Source: Sva-07 sp038321235 (GTDB lineage Bacteria; Actinomycetota; Acidimicrobiia; Acidimicrobiales; Ilumatobacteraceae). From it: a stretch of 51,218 bases of DNA. Of the stretch, positions 1 through 8,082 are shown in pieces (the stretch's first letter is position 1; each line of letters opens with the position of its first letter). Location: NCBI GenBank assembly GCA_038321235.1, contig JBBQEU010000007.1, positions 1 to 51,218 on the forward strand, given 5' to 3'. The position numbers and the translations under genes were made by a program. The notes beneath the pieces were generated by a model that saw nothing but the letters and a program-made list of their open reading frames with translations, made no database searches and was not told the DNA's origin.

Positions 1-130
1 CGGGAGCCACCGGTCGCAGCGCCTTGCGGAGCGCTTCGTTGACGACAGCGCTCACCGACGCCCGGCTGCGGCGAGCCTCGGCCACCGCCTCAGCATGCAG
101 ATCAGGATCGAGATCAATGGTCGTTCGCAT
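1..130 (-). CDS. Ribbon-helix-helix antitoxin, VapB-like (C-terminus off the left edge)
   Basis: The 43 visible residues begin MRTTIDLDPDLHAEAVAEAR and continue with a segment rich in Ser, Ala and Val (ASVSAVVNEALRKAL). This is the usual layout of a short MetJ/Arc-type antitoxin: one N-terminal beta strand that binds DNA as a dimer, then two helices. Such proteins neutralise a PIN-domain ribonuclease encoded just downstream, which here would lie outside the window to the left. The ATG at 130-128 is the only sensible start. A TATGAT hexamer lies 8 nt before it, so the message may be leaderless. Direct repeats just upstream could serve autoregulation. The family call is good; the pairing with a VapC toxin is inference. 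Confidence 0.7.
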   Translation of the reverse strand, partial: MRTTIDLDPDLHAEAVAEARRSRASVSAVVNEALRKALRPVAP

Positions 131-171
131 CACCGCGCATCATACTGCATCAGAACGCGTCAGAACGCATC
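131..171 (-). promoter_or_regulatory. Putative promoter and operator of the antitoxin gene
   Basis: Read on the minus strand, TATGAT occupies 144-139, 8 nt before the ATG, a good -10 match. Immediately upstream (147-171) the plus strand carries a 10-bp direct repeat, GCATCAGAAC then GCGTCAGAAC, followed by a third partial GCATC. Tandem sites overlapping the promoter fit the autorepression typical of type II antitoxins. The remaining 230 bp to the end of etfA hold one large nested palindrome and nothing else I can name. Confidence 0.45.
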
Positions 172-314
172 TGCACCCGATCGGATGCGGCGCGGAGGCT
201 CAGGTGCGGGCGGGCGTCCTCGAGACATCGTGTCGCGTCGGCACCAACTCGCACGACGACCCAGGCGACGCGGTCTCGCATCTCATCACCTTCACTGCGG
301 TCTCCCGAAAACGG

Positions 315-365
315 CGAAATCCGGCAGACCCCGTTCGCTGAGCGAACGATTCCTGCCGGATTTCG
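315..365. repeat. Nested palindrome downstream of etfA (possible terminator)
   Basis: Outer arms CGAAATCCGGCAG (315-327) and CTGCCGGATTTCG (353-365) are perfect complements. Inside is a second perfect palindrome centred on 340, CGTTCGCT-G-AGCGAACG (332-348). It lies 36 bp beyond the etfA stop codon and could end the etfBA transcript. The arms and core resemble the elements at 21214-21338 and 33334-33383, so it may be one copy of a dispersed element. Confidence 0.75.
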
Positions 366-401
366 GGAAGCGCGGGGCTCCGTCGGGCGCCGTGGCCCGA
401 C

Positions 402-1370
402 TCAGCCGCGAGCGGCGAGGGCTGCGATGAGCTGCGGAAGGACCTTGTGGACGTCTCCGACGATGCCGAGGTCGGCGACACCGAAGATCGGTGCCTCCTT
501 GTCCTTGTTGATCGCAATGATGTTCTTCGAGCCCTTCATGCCGACCATGTGCTGGGTGGCGCCGGAGATGCCCGCAGCGATGTACACGGTCGGCTTGACG
601 ACCTTGCCGGTCTGGCCCACCTGGTAGCTGTACGGAACCCAGCCAGCGTCGACGATCGCACGCGACGCACCCGGCGCACCCTTGAGGGCCTTGGCGAGCG
701 ATTCGATCATCTCGAACTTCTCGGACTCGCCGAGGCCACGGCCACCAGCGACCACGACGGCAGCCTCGTCGAGCTTCGGACCCGAGGTCTCCTCGACGTG
801 CACCGCAGTGACGTTGGCGCCGCCGGTGGAACCGAGATCGGGCACCGGGGCCGACACGACCTCGCCCGCTGCACCTGCGCCGGCTTCGGCGACGAAGCTC
901 TTCGGGCGGAACGCCGCGAGGTACGGTCGCTCGCCGGTGAAGGTGGAGTTGACCAGCTTGCTGCCACCGAAGATCGGGGTCTGCACGGTGACCGAGTCGC
1001 CCTCGACCGTGACCGAGGTGGAATTCGTGAGCACGGTGCGGTCGAGCTTGACAGAGAGGCGCGCCATCACGTCGCGACCCTCGTAGCTCTGCGGGAACAT
1101 GATCAGGTCGGGGCTGTCGCCACCGTCGATCACGGCCTTCATCGCAGCAGCGATGGCCACGCCGGGAAGTGCACCGCCGAGGTCACCCGTCGCATAGACC
1201 TTGGCGGCGCCGTGATCGCCGAGGCCACCAGCAGCGCCTGCGCCGTCACCGGCGATGAACGCCGACACGGTGCCGCCAAAGCTGCGGGCCTTGGTGAGTA
1301 GTTCGAGTGTGCCGGTGGTCGGAGTGCCGTCGGTGGCCTGCGCGAACACCCAGATGTTGTCGATACCCAT
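402..1370 (-). CDS. etfA: Electron transfer flavoprotein, alpha subunit
   Basis: EtfA (FixB) forms a heterodimer with EtfB that holds FAD and passes electrons from acyl-CoA and other dehydrogenases to ETF:quinone oxidoreductase. The 322-residue length is normal. The C-terminal FAD-binding domain is clear: PTVYIAAGISGATQHMVGMK, then SKNIIAINKDKEAPIFGVAD, the ETF-alpha signature. The N-terminal half is the weakly conserved alpha/beta domain beginning MGIDNIWVFAQ. The ATG at 1370 has GGAG about 6 nt upstream, and etfB ends only 10 bp before it, so the two genes form an operon with etfB first. The order etfB-etfA matches Rv3029c-Rv3028c of M. tuberculosis. A strong nested palindrome follows the stop. 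Confidence 0.96.
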   Translation of the reverse strand: MGIDNIWVFAQATDGTPTTGTLELLTKARSFGGTVSAFIAGDGAGAAGGLGDHGAAKVYATGDLGGALPGVAIAAAMKAVIDGGDSPDLIMFPQSYEGRDVMARLSVKLDRTVLTNSTSVTVEGDSVTVQTPIFGGSKLVNSTFTGERPYLAAFRPKSFVAEAGAGAAGEVVSAPVPDLGSTGGANVTAVHVEETSGPKLDEAAVVVAGGRGLGESEKFEMIESLAKALKGAPGASRAIVDAGWVPYSYQVGQTGKVVKPTVYIAAGISGATQHMVGMKGSKNIIAINKDKEAPIFGVADLGIVGDVHKVLPQLIAALAARG

Positions 1371-1380
1371 CAGTGTCTCC

Positions 1381-2148
1381 TCAGATGACTTTCAGGTTGT
1401 CGAGAAATTCGACGATCTTGTTGAACGATTCGCCGTCGTCTTCGATGACCTCGCCAGCTTCGCGGGCGGGGGCATCTTCGACGGAAGTGATCTGCTGGGC
1501 CCACGACACCGACTCGATGCCGAGGTCGGCAGCGGTGACGGTCTCGACCGGCTTCGACTTGGCAGCCATGATGCCCTTGAAGCTCGGGTAGCGGGGCTCG
1601 ACGACGCCGGCGGTCACGGAGACCACGGCGGGAAGCGAGCAGGTGACCTCGTCATAGCCGGACTCGGTCTGACGATCGACCTTGAGCGTGCCGTCGGCGA
1701 TCTCGATTCGCTTGGCGAAGGTGATCGACGGCAGGCCGAGCACTTCGGCGATCTGCTCTGGCACGGTGCCGGTGTAGCCGTCGGACGACTCGGTTCCGGC
1801 GATGATCAGATCGACGTCGCCGAGCTTCTTGGTGGCGCCGGCCAACATCTTCGCGGTGGTGAGCGCATCGGCGCCAGCGAGCGACGCATCACTCACGAGC
1901 ACAGCCCTGGCGGCACCCATCGCAAGAGCGGTGCGCAACCCCGACGTCTCGTCGTTCGGAGCCATCGACACGAGGCTGACCTCGCCGCCTCCGGCTGCCG
2001 TGACGAGTTGGAGAGCCATCTCGACGCCGTAGCTGTCGGACTCGTCGAGGATGAGCTTGCCATCACGCTTCAGCGTGTTGGTGGAGGGATCCAGTTCGCC
2101 GGGCAGGGCCGGGTCGGGAATCTGTTTCACACAGACGATGACGTTCAT
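1381..2148 (-). CDS. etfB: Electron transfer flavoprotein, beta subunit
   Basis: EtfB (FixA) is the small ETF subunit, which binds AMP and docks with partner dehydrogenases. The protein starts MNVIVCVKQIPDP, the family's hallmark N-terminus, and this fixes the ATG at 2148 rather than the TTG four codons earlier. Further family segments are DESDSYGVEMALQL, the AMP-loop region VDLIIAGTESSDGYTGTVPE, and the recognition-loop stretch SLPAVVSVTAGVVEPRYPS. It has 255 residues, as expected. It is the first gene of the etfBA operon and is divergent from the lipid kinase at 2234. A 6-bp inverted repeat CAAGTT/AACTTG (2158-2180) lies just upstream; its role is unknown. Confidence 0.96.
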   Translation of the reverse strand: MNVIVCVKQIPDPALPGELDPSTNTLKRDGKLILDESDSYGVEMALQLVTAAGGGEVSLVSMAPNDETSGLRTALAMGAARAVLVSDASLAGADALTTAKMLAGATKKLGDVDLIIAGTESSDGYTGTVPEQIAEVLGLPSITFAKRIEIADGTLKVDRQTESGYDEVTCSLPAVVSVTAGVVEPRYPSFKGIMAAKSKPVETVTAADLGIESVSWAQQITSVEDAPAREAGEVIEDDGESFNKIVEFLDNLKVI

Positions 2149-2220
2149 AAGGACGCCCAAGTTACCGGTGCGTCAACTTGCACCCAAACCCGTGCGACCA
2201 AGTCGTCGCCGCAGAGTTGG

Positions 2221-2226
2221 TACCGT
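2221..2226 (+). promoter_or_regulatory. Putative leaderless -10 element of the lipid kinase gene
   Basis: TACCGT is followed after 7 nt by the TTG start at 2234. No Shine-Dalgarno sequence is present. This is one member of a recurring TANNNT arrangement in the window. Confidence 0.5.
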
Positions 2227-2233
2227 CGGCGCC

Positions 2234-3148
2234 TTGCGGATCCTGCTGGTGGTCAACTCCTTCGCATCGTCGGTCACGGCGCGCAACACCGTGATCGTCC
2301 ATCGCCGGCTGAGCCAGGGCAACGACGTCGAGATCGTCGAGACGAACCGTCGAGGTCACGCGACCCGTTTCGCCCATGACGCCGCCCGACGGGGGGTCGA
2401 CGTGGTGATCGGCTTCGGCGGCGACGGCACCCTCAACGAGGTTGCGACGGGCATCGCAGGCACCGAGACCGCGCTCGGGGTGCTGCCGGGCGGTTCCACG
2501 AACGTCTTCGCTCGCACATTGGGCCTCCCGAACGACCCCGTCGATGCAGCAGATCACCTCGCCAACGGCATCGAGGCCGCAGACATGCGCCCCATCGGCC
2601 TCGGACAGGTGAACGGCCGCTACTTCTGTTTCCACACCGGGGTCGGCTTCGATGCGGCCGTGGTCGAACGGGTCGAGCAGCGCGCGTCGCTCAAGCGCTG
2701 GCTCGGGCATCCGCTGTTCATCTGGGCGGGGCTGTCCACCTGGCTGACCGGCTACGACCGTCGCATCCCCCACTTTCGCCTCAGCGGCGACGGTGGCCCC
2801 AACGTCGATGACGGCTATTTCACGATCGTGCTCAACACCAATCCGTACACGTACCTCGGCAACCGGCCGCTCGACCTGTCACCTGCGGCGACACTGGACC
2901 GAGGACTGGTCGCCATCACGTTCACCACGATGAACGCCGCAGCGATCCTGACGTCGCTCGCTGGTGCGTTACGAGGAGGCGGCATCAAACCGGCTGACCA
3001 CCTCGACATCCGCATCGACGTGAGCCATCTGGTCGTCGAAGACGAGACCCCGTTCCCGTACCAGGTCGACGGCGATGCGCTCGGCGCCACGAAACGACTC
3101 GAATTCACCCATGTGCCCGACGCGGTGCAGCTCGTCTTTTCGAACTGA
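2234..3148 (+). CDS. Diacylglycerol kinase family lipid kinase (YegS/DgkB-like)
   Basis: The 304-residue protein has the DAGK catalytic fold. The nucleotide-binding motif GFGGDGTLNEVATGI is followed by LGVLPGGSTNVFARTLGLP, both hallmark segments of the family. The C-terminal beta-sandwich ends with the typical PYQVDGDALG. Family members phosphorylate diacylglycerol, sphingoid or phosphatidylglycerol-type lipids; the substrate cannot be told from sequence. I start it at TTG 2234, where MRILLVVNSFASS resembles other family N-termini and a TACCGT hexamer lies 7 nt upstream. The open frame extends further upstream, but that part overlaps etfB in antisense and looks non-coding. It is convergent with the glycerophosphodiesterase at 3152, another lipid-metabolism gene, only 3 bp away. 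Confidence 0.9.
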   Translation: MRILLVVNSFASSVTARNTVIVHRRLSQGNDVEIVETNRRGHATRFAHDAARRGVDVVIGFGGDGTLNEVATGIAGTETALGVLPGGSTNVFARTLGLPNDPVDAADHLANGIEAADMRPIGLGQVNGRYFCFHTGVGFDAAVVERVEQRASLKRWLGHPLFIWAGLSTWLTGYDRRIPHFRLSGDGGPNVDDGYFTIVLNTNPYTYLGNRPLDLSPAATLDRGLVAITFTTMNAAAILTSLAGALRGGGIKPADHLDIRIDVSHLVVEDETPFPYQVDGDALGATKRLEFTHVPDAVQLVFSN

Positions 3149-3151
3149 CAC

Positions 3152-3859
3152 TCACGCGGTGATGGCCGGCCAGGCCGCTCGGACCGAATCGCCGCGACGT
3201 CCGAGTGCCGACAACGCAATGTCCGGCACGTCGGTACACACGCCGTCGACACCGAGATCGGCCAGCGCGACGAGCCGGACGGGATCGTTGCAGGTCCAGG
3301 TGTTGATCGCCATCGCATTGGCATGGCACAACGCCACCAACGCCTCGTCGACCTGCGGCTCCCACGGATGCAGTGCGCCATGACCCGCTGCGGCGAGCCG
3401 CCCGATCGTCGCGTCGTCGACCGGAGCGGACGTGAGACAGGCCGTCGCGATGTCTGGGGCGAGTTCACGGCACGCCGCCACGGTGGTCCACGAGAACGAC
3501 GAGATCATCCAGCGCCGCCGGACCCGCGACCCGCGCCGACGCAGTTCGTCGATGATCGGGGCGATCATCGACATCGTCGGGTCGTAGCCGGCGTCGCCCT
3601 TCGAGTTCTTGATCTCGACGTTGACGAGCATCCTGTCGCCGCAGGCGTCGAGTACCTCCGCGAGGGTGGCGAGCCGGCGTGCATCGATCTCGTCCATCGA
3701 CTCTGGCAACGGATCGTGCGCAACGAGCAATCGTCCATCGAGCGCACGACGAACATCGAGTTCGACACCGTCGGCGCCCAGGCGATCGGCGAGCTCGAAC
3801 GCTTCGGGGGTATTCTCCGGGGCGGCGGCGGAAGCGCCACGGTGGGCGAGTACGAGCAT
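3152..3859 (-). CDS. Glycerophosphodiester phosphodiesterase family protein
   Basis: GDPD enzymes hydrolyse glycerophosphodiesters to glycerol-3-phosphate and an alcohol using a TIM barrel and a divalent metal. The start LVLAHRGASAAAPENTPEAF contains the catalytic HRG with the downstream ENT, and GADGVELDVRRALDGRLLVAHDP supplies the metal-binding E-x-D and the second catalytic His. Later segments INTWTCNDP and GVDGVCTDVPD close the barrel as in GlpQ/UgpQ proteins. No signal peptide is present with the ATG at 3859 (235 residues), so the enzyme is probably cytoplasmic. An upstream extension of 16 codons is possible but would precede the conserved N-terminus without family support. Confidence 0.93.
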   Translation of the reverse strand: MLVLAHRGASAAAPENTPEAFELADRLGADGVELDVRRALDGRLLVAHDPLPESMDEIDARRLATLAEVLDACGDRMLVNVEIKNSKGDAGYDPTMSMIAPIIDELRRRGSRVRRRWMISSFSWTTVAACRELAPDIATACLTSAPVDDATIGRLAAAGHGALHPWEPQVDEALVALCHANAMAINTWTCNDPVRLVALADLGVDGVCTDVPDIALSALGRRGDSVRAAWPAITA

Positions 3860-3914
3860 GCGCCCATCATGGCCGGCCACACTCCAACCCCGAGAACAAG
3901 AGACCAATCGACTC

Positions 3915-3943
3915 TTGCAGGGACACGAAGCGGCGCCTACAGT
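3915..3943 (+). promoter_or_regulatory. Sigma-70-type promoter of the whiB1-like gene
   Basis: TTGCAG (3915-3920), a 17-nt spacer, then TACAGT (3938-3943) form the best vegetative promoter I see in the window. Transcription from about 3950 would leave an 85-nt leader before the GTG at 4035, so this gene, unlike many neighbours, is predicted to have a leader and a Shine-Dalgarno site. Confidence 0.7.
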
Positions 3944-4034
3944 GCGTCCCGGCCCGAACGGCCCTTCGCCCCCCGGCGACGACCCCCCATCCCCCGCGGA
4001 ACCACCGCCTCAACCACCTTCGAGGAGCACCAAC

Positions 4035-4334
4035 GTGTCGATCCTTGCGTCCAGCCTCACCCTTGGAGCAGCAGATTACGAATGGCGCGACGACGCCATC
4101 TGCCGCGACACCGATCCGGAGCTCTTCTTCCCGGTCGGCACCACAGGACAGGCGCTGGTGCAGATCGATCGCGCCAAAGAGGTCTGCGACGAGTGCCGAG
4201 TGGCCAAGCAGTGCCTCGACTTCGCGCTCGACACCAATCAGGACTCGGGGATCTGGGGCGGCCTCACCGAGGAAGAGCGGCGAGTCATTCGCCGCCGCCG
4301 CGTCGCCGCCGCCCGCGCCGCCCGCGTCAGCTGA
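4035..4334 (+). CDS. whiB1: WhiB-family Fe-S transcriptional regulator, WhiB1-like
   Basis: This 99-residue protein carries the four cluster cysteines C23, C51, C54 and C60 (C-x27-C-x2-C-x5-C), the G(I/V)WGG turn at 72-76 and a basic C-terminal tail (RRVIRRRRVAAAR) for DNA contact. The segment CRDTDPELFFPVGTTGQALVQI closely follows mycobacterial WhiB1, whose NO-sensitive [4Fe-4S] cluster docks on the primary sigma factor. Start: GTG 4035 with GAGGAG 7 nt upstream; other starts give poor leaders. A strong promoter sits at 3915-3943. It faces the pdtaS-like gene 48 bp away, the same whiB1-pdtaS neighbourhood as Rv3219/Rv3220c. The subfamily call is from motif similarity read by eye. Confidence 0.93.
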   Translation: MSILASSLTLGAADYEWRDDAICRDTDPELFFPVGTTGQALVQIDRAKEVCDECRVAKQCLDFALDTNQDSGIWGGLTEEERRVIRRRRVAAARAARVS

Positions 4335-4382
4335 AGCAGCACCTTCCGGGTTGACGGGCGATCTGTCGTCCCGAGACCTGCC

Positions 4383-5897
4383 TCACTCGATCGTGGGGAC
4401 ACAGAGTTCGATGACGGTGCCGTGCTGACCGCTGGCACCGTCGTCGCCGAGGCCAGCTCCGGCCAGGTCGTCGCTCGTCGCCGGACGGATGTCGATGGTG
4501 CCGTTGAGTTCGGTGGTCACCAAGGTGCGCACGATCGACAGCCCGAGGCCCTTCGCTTGGTCGATGTCGAACGACGGATCGACCCCGCGACCATTGTCGA
4601 CCACCCTGACGGTGAGATTGCGGTCGCGCTGCGACAGACCCACCTGAACGTCGCCGCCGCCGCTTCCTTCGGGGAATCCGTGATCGACGGCGTTCTGCAA
4701 CAACTCGGTGAGCACGACCGACAGCGGCGTCGCCGTGTTGGCCGGGATGCGCCCACCATCTCCGCTCACCGTGAAACGCACCGGCCGGTCGGGTGACTGG
4801 AGGCCTTCCTCGGCGAGGCGCAGCAACGGTCGGACGATCTCGATGAACGCGATGTCCTCGCCCGGTTCACGCGACAGTGACTCGTGCACGAGTGCGATCG
4901 TGCGAATCCTTCGGACCGATTCCTGCACCGCCGCCTTCGCCTCGAGGTTGGTCAGGCGACGGGCCTGCAGGCGAAGCAGCGACGAGATCGTCTGCAGGTT
5001 GTTCTTCACCCGGTGATGGATCTCGCGGATGGTTGCGTCCTTGCTCAGCAGCAGGCGGTCACGCTTGCGCAACTCGGTCACGTCACGAACCAACAGCAGG
5101 CCACCGGCGATGCTGGGGCCAGCGTCGGATCTGGTGACGATCGGAACGCACCGGCACAGCAGCGTGGCGTCAGCGCCCTGTTCGAACTCCTCGACGACCG
5201 GTTCGAACCGTTCGAACGCCTGTCGGACAGGGCCGTCGTGGAAACCGAGCTCGGCGAGCCGCATCCCGACAGGGTTGGCCTGGATCCCCACGCGGTGCAG
5301 CGCCGAGTTCGCGTTCGGCGACACGTAGGTGACGGTGCCGGCTGCGTCGAGCGTCAGCACGCCGTCGCCGACACGCGGCGCCGCACTCGAGTCGGCGACC
5401 CGCCCGGCGAACGGGAACGAGCCGGCCTCGATCATCTTCACGAACTCCTCGAAGATGTCGGAGTAGTTGCGTTCCAGTTCCCCCAGCGGTCGGCCCGCAC
5501 GAACCTTCCACTCCTTCGTGAGCACGGCGATCACCCGATCGTTGCGACGCACGGGAATTGCGAGCATGCGGCCGTGATTGAACTCGTCGTTGCCGCCGTC
5601 GACCTCGATCGCACCCTCGACGCGTCGACTGCCAGCGGCGGCCTGTTCGATCAGTTCGGCTTCGTCACCAGCGGCCCAGGTTCCGACGTAATCGGTCACA
5701 TAGATCGTCTGGTTCGTCGCCGGACGAACTTGATCGACGATGAGCCACTTCCCCGTGCTGGAGCGCACATAGAGCAGGAGGTCGGCGAAGCACAGGTCGG
5801 CAAGGAACGCCCACTCGGCGGTGAGCCGGTGCAGGTGATCGATGTCGTCGCGTTCGAGCGCTGAGTGCTCGCGGGCCAATTCGGCGAGGGAGGTCAT
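4383..5897 (-). CDS. pdtaS: Sensor histidine kinase of the PdtaS type
   Basis: A soluble 504-residue kinase with no transmembrane segment. Residues about 1-165 form the GAF-like sensor typical of actinobacterial PdtaS; 175-275 look like a PAS domain (DGVLTLDAAGTVTYVSPNAN). A HisKA_2 segment follows, REIHHRVKNNLQTISSLLRL, with the phosphoacceptor at His294/295. The ATPase domain shows an N box in LTELLQNAVDHGFP, then VVDNGRGVDPSF and GLGLSIVRTLV. In mycobacteria PdtaS phosphorylates PdtaR, an ANTAR RNA-binding antiterminator; no such partner lies in this window. I prefer ATG 5897 over the GTG one codon earlier. CAGAAT lies 8 nt upstream. It follows the ArsA genes by 22 bp on the same strand and may be cotranscribed. 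Confidence 0.93.
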   Translation of the reverse strand: MTSLAELAREHSALERDDIDHLHRLTAEWAFLADLCFADLLLYVRSSTGKWLIVDQVRPATNQTIYVTDYVGTWAAGDEAELIEQAAAGSRRVEGAIEVDGGNDEFNHGRMLAIPVRRNDRVIAVLTKEWKVRAGRPLGELERNYSDIFEEFVKMIEAGSFPFAGRVADSSAAPRVGDGVLTLDAAGTVTYVSPNANSALHRVGIQANPVGMRLAELGFHDGPVRQAFERFEPVVEEFEQGADATLLCRCVPIVTRSDAGPSIAGGLLLVRDVTELRKRDRLLLSKDATIREIHHRVKNNLQTISSLLRLQARRLTNLEAKAAVQESVRRIRTIALVHESLSREPGEDIAFIEIVRPLLRLAEEGLQSPDRPVRFTVSGDGGRIPANTATPLSVVLTELLQNAVDHGFPEGSGGGDVQVGLSQRDRNLTVRVVDNGRGVDPSFDIDQAKGLGLSIVRTLVTTELNGTIDIRPATSDDLAGAGLGDDGASGQHGTVIELCVPTIE

Positions 5898-5919
5898 CAC
5901 CGTTGATTCTGCCTGATGA

Positions 5920-7074
5920 TCATGCGTTGCGCAGGTGACCGGCCAACTGGCCCAACCCGGCGAGGTCGTGGATGTCGCCCTCGAGCCACGGCACCGAGAT
6001 CATCGCCGGAGCCATCGCCGCGAGTTCCGAGCGCCGATCGGACTCTCGTGCCGCCACCAGGGCAACGTCGTCGAATCTGGATGCGATCTGCGTCAACACG
6101 GAGCGCACATGCTTGACCGGCGAGTCCAGCCGGTCGGCCACCGCGTCGGCGAGCGGGCCTGCGGCCTGATCGATCAATGCCGCCGCGCTGTTGGCCGCCT
6201 CCGTGCCTGCGAGCTCCTCGGGGAGCACCCGGTTGGCGACGATCGCGCCGAGGCACATCTGCCGTTCGAGCAGTGATCGGGCGAGGAAACGGGCCTCGTG
6301 GCTCGGCGCAGTCTCGAGCGTGGTGACCACGACAAAGGCAGTCCGGGGGTCGACGAGCAGTGCTTCGACCTCGCGAGCTCGGCGCACGAATCCGCTCTCC
6401 ATTGCCTGGAACAGCACGAAGAAGTCGGCGATGTCCTGCAGGAATCGCGAGCCCAACACTCGATCGGCGACCTGGTAGAACGGCTTCGACGCCAACGTGA
6501 ACAACCGCGATCGGTAGGGCACGGTCAGCCAGCGCAGCAGGCGGCTGCCGAAGAACTCGACCATCCGGCCCGGTGCGTCGAGGATCGACAATGCGTTGCG
6601 CGACGGGGGCGTGTCGACGATGACCAGATCGAAGTCGCCGCGAGCGTGGAGGTCGTGGAGCTGTTCCATCGCCAGGTACTCGTGGCTGTGCACGAATCGG
6701 CTCGTGATGTTCTCGTACAGCGGATTCGCGAGTACTGCGTCGCGAATCGCGGCGTCGGGGGCGTGGCGCATGATCAGTTCGTCCCACCCGGCCTTGGTGT
6801 CGAGCATCGCCACCCACACTTCGCCGCGAACCTTGACGCCGGCGTCGGCGAAGGCCGAGGGGTCGATGCGCACCGGCGTGTTGCCGAACTCGTCGAGGCC
6901 GAGCGCCGTCGCCAAGCGTCTGGCGGGATCGACGGTGAGCACGAGCACCCGGCCCTTCTGTCGGGATGCCGCAGCGATGCCGAGCGCCGCGGCGATCGTG
7001 GTCTTGCCGACACCACCGGAGCCGGCGACCAGGATCATCTCGCGGCTGGCGAGCAGGTTGTCGAGATCACTCAC
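5920..7074 (-). CDS. ArsA/GET3-type ATPase, second of a pair
   Basis: The protein has the deviant Walker A of the ArsA/MinD class, ILVAGSGGVGKTTIAAALG, followed by VLVLTVDPARRLATALGL (A' region) and FDLVIVDTPPSRNAL (switch II, Walker B side). The 384 residues carry an extended central region (FFGSRLLRWLTVPYRSRL) seen in the longer actinobacterial paralogue. Start GTG 7074 overlaps the end of the upstream ArsA gene by 8 nt and is preceded by AGGAGGG, implying translational coupling. Mycobacteria hold a comparable adjacent pair (Rv3679-Rv3680). These proteins are thought to act as heteromeric ATPases; the client is unknown, and arsenite export is unlikely without an arsB partner. Confidence 0.92.
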   Translation of the reverse strand: MSDLDNLLASREMILVAGSGGVGKTTIAAALGIAAASRQKGRVLVLTVDPARRLATALGLDEFGNTPVRIDPSAFADAGVKVRGEVWVAMLDTKAGWDELIMRHAPDAAIRDAVLANPLYENITSRFVHSHEYLAMEQLHDLHARGDFDLVIVDTPPSRNALSILDAPGRMVEFFGSRLLRWLTVPYRSRLFTLASKPFYQVADRVLGSRFLQDIADFFVLFQAMESGFVRRAREVEALLVDPRTAFVVVTTLETAPSHEARFLARSLLERQMCLGAIVANRVLPEELAGTEAANSAAALIDQAAGPLADAVADRLDSPVKHVRSVLTQIASRFDDVALVAARESDRRSELAAMAPAMISVPWLEGDIHDLAGLGQLAGHLRNA

Positions 7075-8080
7075 GGCGCCGCCCTCCTGCCGATTCACCG
7101 ACGGGTTCGGGGTCGAGTTCGTCGGTGAGCGCGTCGGCCACGAGCGACACCACACGTGGACCGGATGCTCTCGCGAACAGCTCGGGCACGGTGATGATCG
7201 GAAGATCGTCGACGACGTCGTCGGCTCCGTCGATCCAGCTGCGAAGCCGATCGAGGTGAGCGGCACCAGTGGAGCGTCTCGACTCGGTCAGACGTGCGGC
7301 GGCGAGCACGGTGGGAGCACCGGGACCGACCGCCTCGACGAGGATCGGCATTGCGTCGTCGAGGCGGTCGACGACGGTCTGCTCTCGCCGGTTGAACATC
7401 GCGGGGAGCACCCGGTTCGCGATGACCGCCGACGCGTGGGCCCCGGTCTCCGAGCGCAGGCGAGCGAGCAGTTCGATGGTCTCCGTGACCGGCATCTCCT
7501 CCGGTGTGGTCACGACGGCCACGCCGGTTCGCATCGGGTCGTCGAGGATGTCGAGCATCCATTGGGTCTGATCGCGCACGAGGCCGACCTGCACGAGGTC
7601 GGCGATCACTCGGGGCGCCCCGATCTGGCTCACGATGTGTCCGCTCGCCTCGGCATCGACGACCACCAGGTCGTAGTTGCGCTCACGCACCTCCCAACAG
7701 AGCTTGCCGACGCCGAGGATCTCCTTCACGCCCGGGGCAGCGTCGGCGACGAAGTCGAACGTCGAAGCGAGCGGGCCGATACGCCCGAGCAACGGGATCC
7801 GCACGAACAGACGCAGGTACTCGCGCAGCGAGTCCTCGGTGTTCATCGCCATCGCGTGGAGGTTCGGGGCCACCTCGGTGGGCTCGAACTCGAGTGGTCC
7901 GACGTCGAACGCGTTGGCGAGCGCGCCTTTGGCGTCCATTTCGCACACCAGCGTCCTCCGCCCGTTTCGGGCCGCGACATCGGCGATCGCCGCCGCGACG
8001 GTGGTCTTGCCGACCCCGCCCTTGCCGGTGACCCAGAGCAGGTCGAGATCGAGCAGCCCTGGCCGACCGGCGGGACCCAA
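7067..8080 (-). CDS. ArsA/GET3-type ATPase, first of a pair
   Basis: This 337-residue protein shows the deviant Walker A LLWVTGKGGVGKTTVAAAIA, the A' segment LVCEMDAKGALANAF and the switch segment YDLVVVDAEASGHIVSQI. It lacks the DTPPS motif of its neighbour, having DAEASGH instead. The start TTG 8080 is supported by GGAGG 6 nt upstream; it begins two bases after the DUF3107 stop codon. The gene forms an operon DUF3107 > ArsA1 > ArsA2, perhaps with the pdtaS-like kinase. The two ATPases probably form a heterodimer, an inference from the tight coupling and from the family. Confidence 0.92.
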   Translation of the reverse strand: MGPAGRPGLLDLDLLWVTGKGGVGKTTVAAAIADVAARNGRRTLVCEMDAKGALANAFDVGPLEFEPTEVAPNLHAMAMNTEDSLREYLRLFVRIPLLGRIGPLASTFDFVADAAPGVKEILGVGKLCWEVRERNYDLVVVDAEASGHIVSQIGAPRVIADLVQVGLVRDQTQWMLDILDDPMRTGVAVVTTPEEMPVTETIELLARLRSETGAHASAVIANRVLPAMFNRREQTVVDRLDDAMPILVEAVGPGAPTVLAAARLTESRRSTGAAHLDRLRSWIDGADDVVDDLPIITVPELFARASGPRVVSLVADALTDELDPEPVGESAGGRRRE

Positions 8081-8082
8081 GT

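Noticed and set aside
2158..2180. CAAGTT/AACTTG inverted repeat as a defined operator for etfBA
   Set aside because: Six-base arms with an 11-nt spacer are weak evidence and no regulator is nearby; it is mentioned only in the etfB entry.
5920..8080. Arsenic resistance operon
   Set aside because: The two ArsA-type ATPases lack any arsB, arsC or arsR neighbour, and similar pairs in actinobacteria are not arsenic genes.
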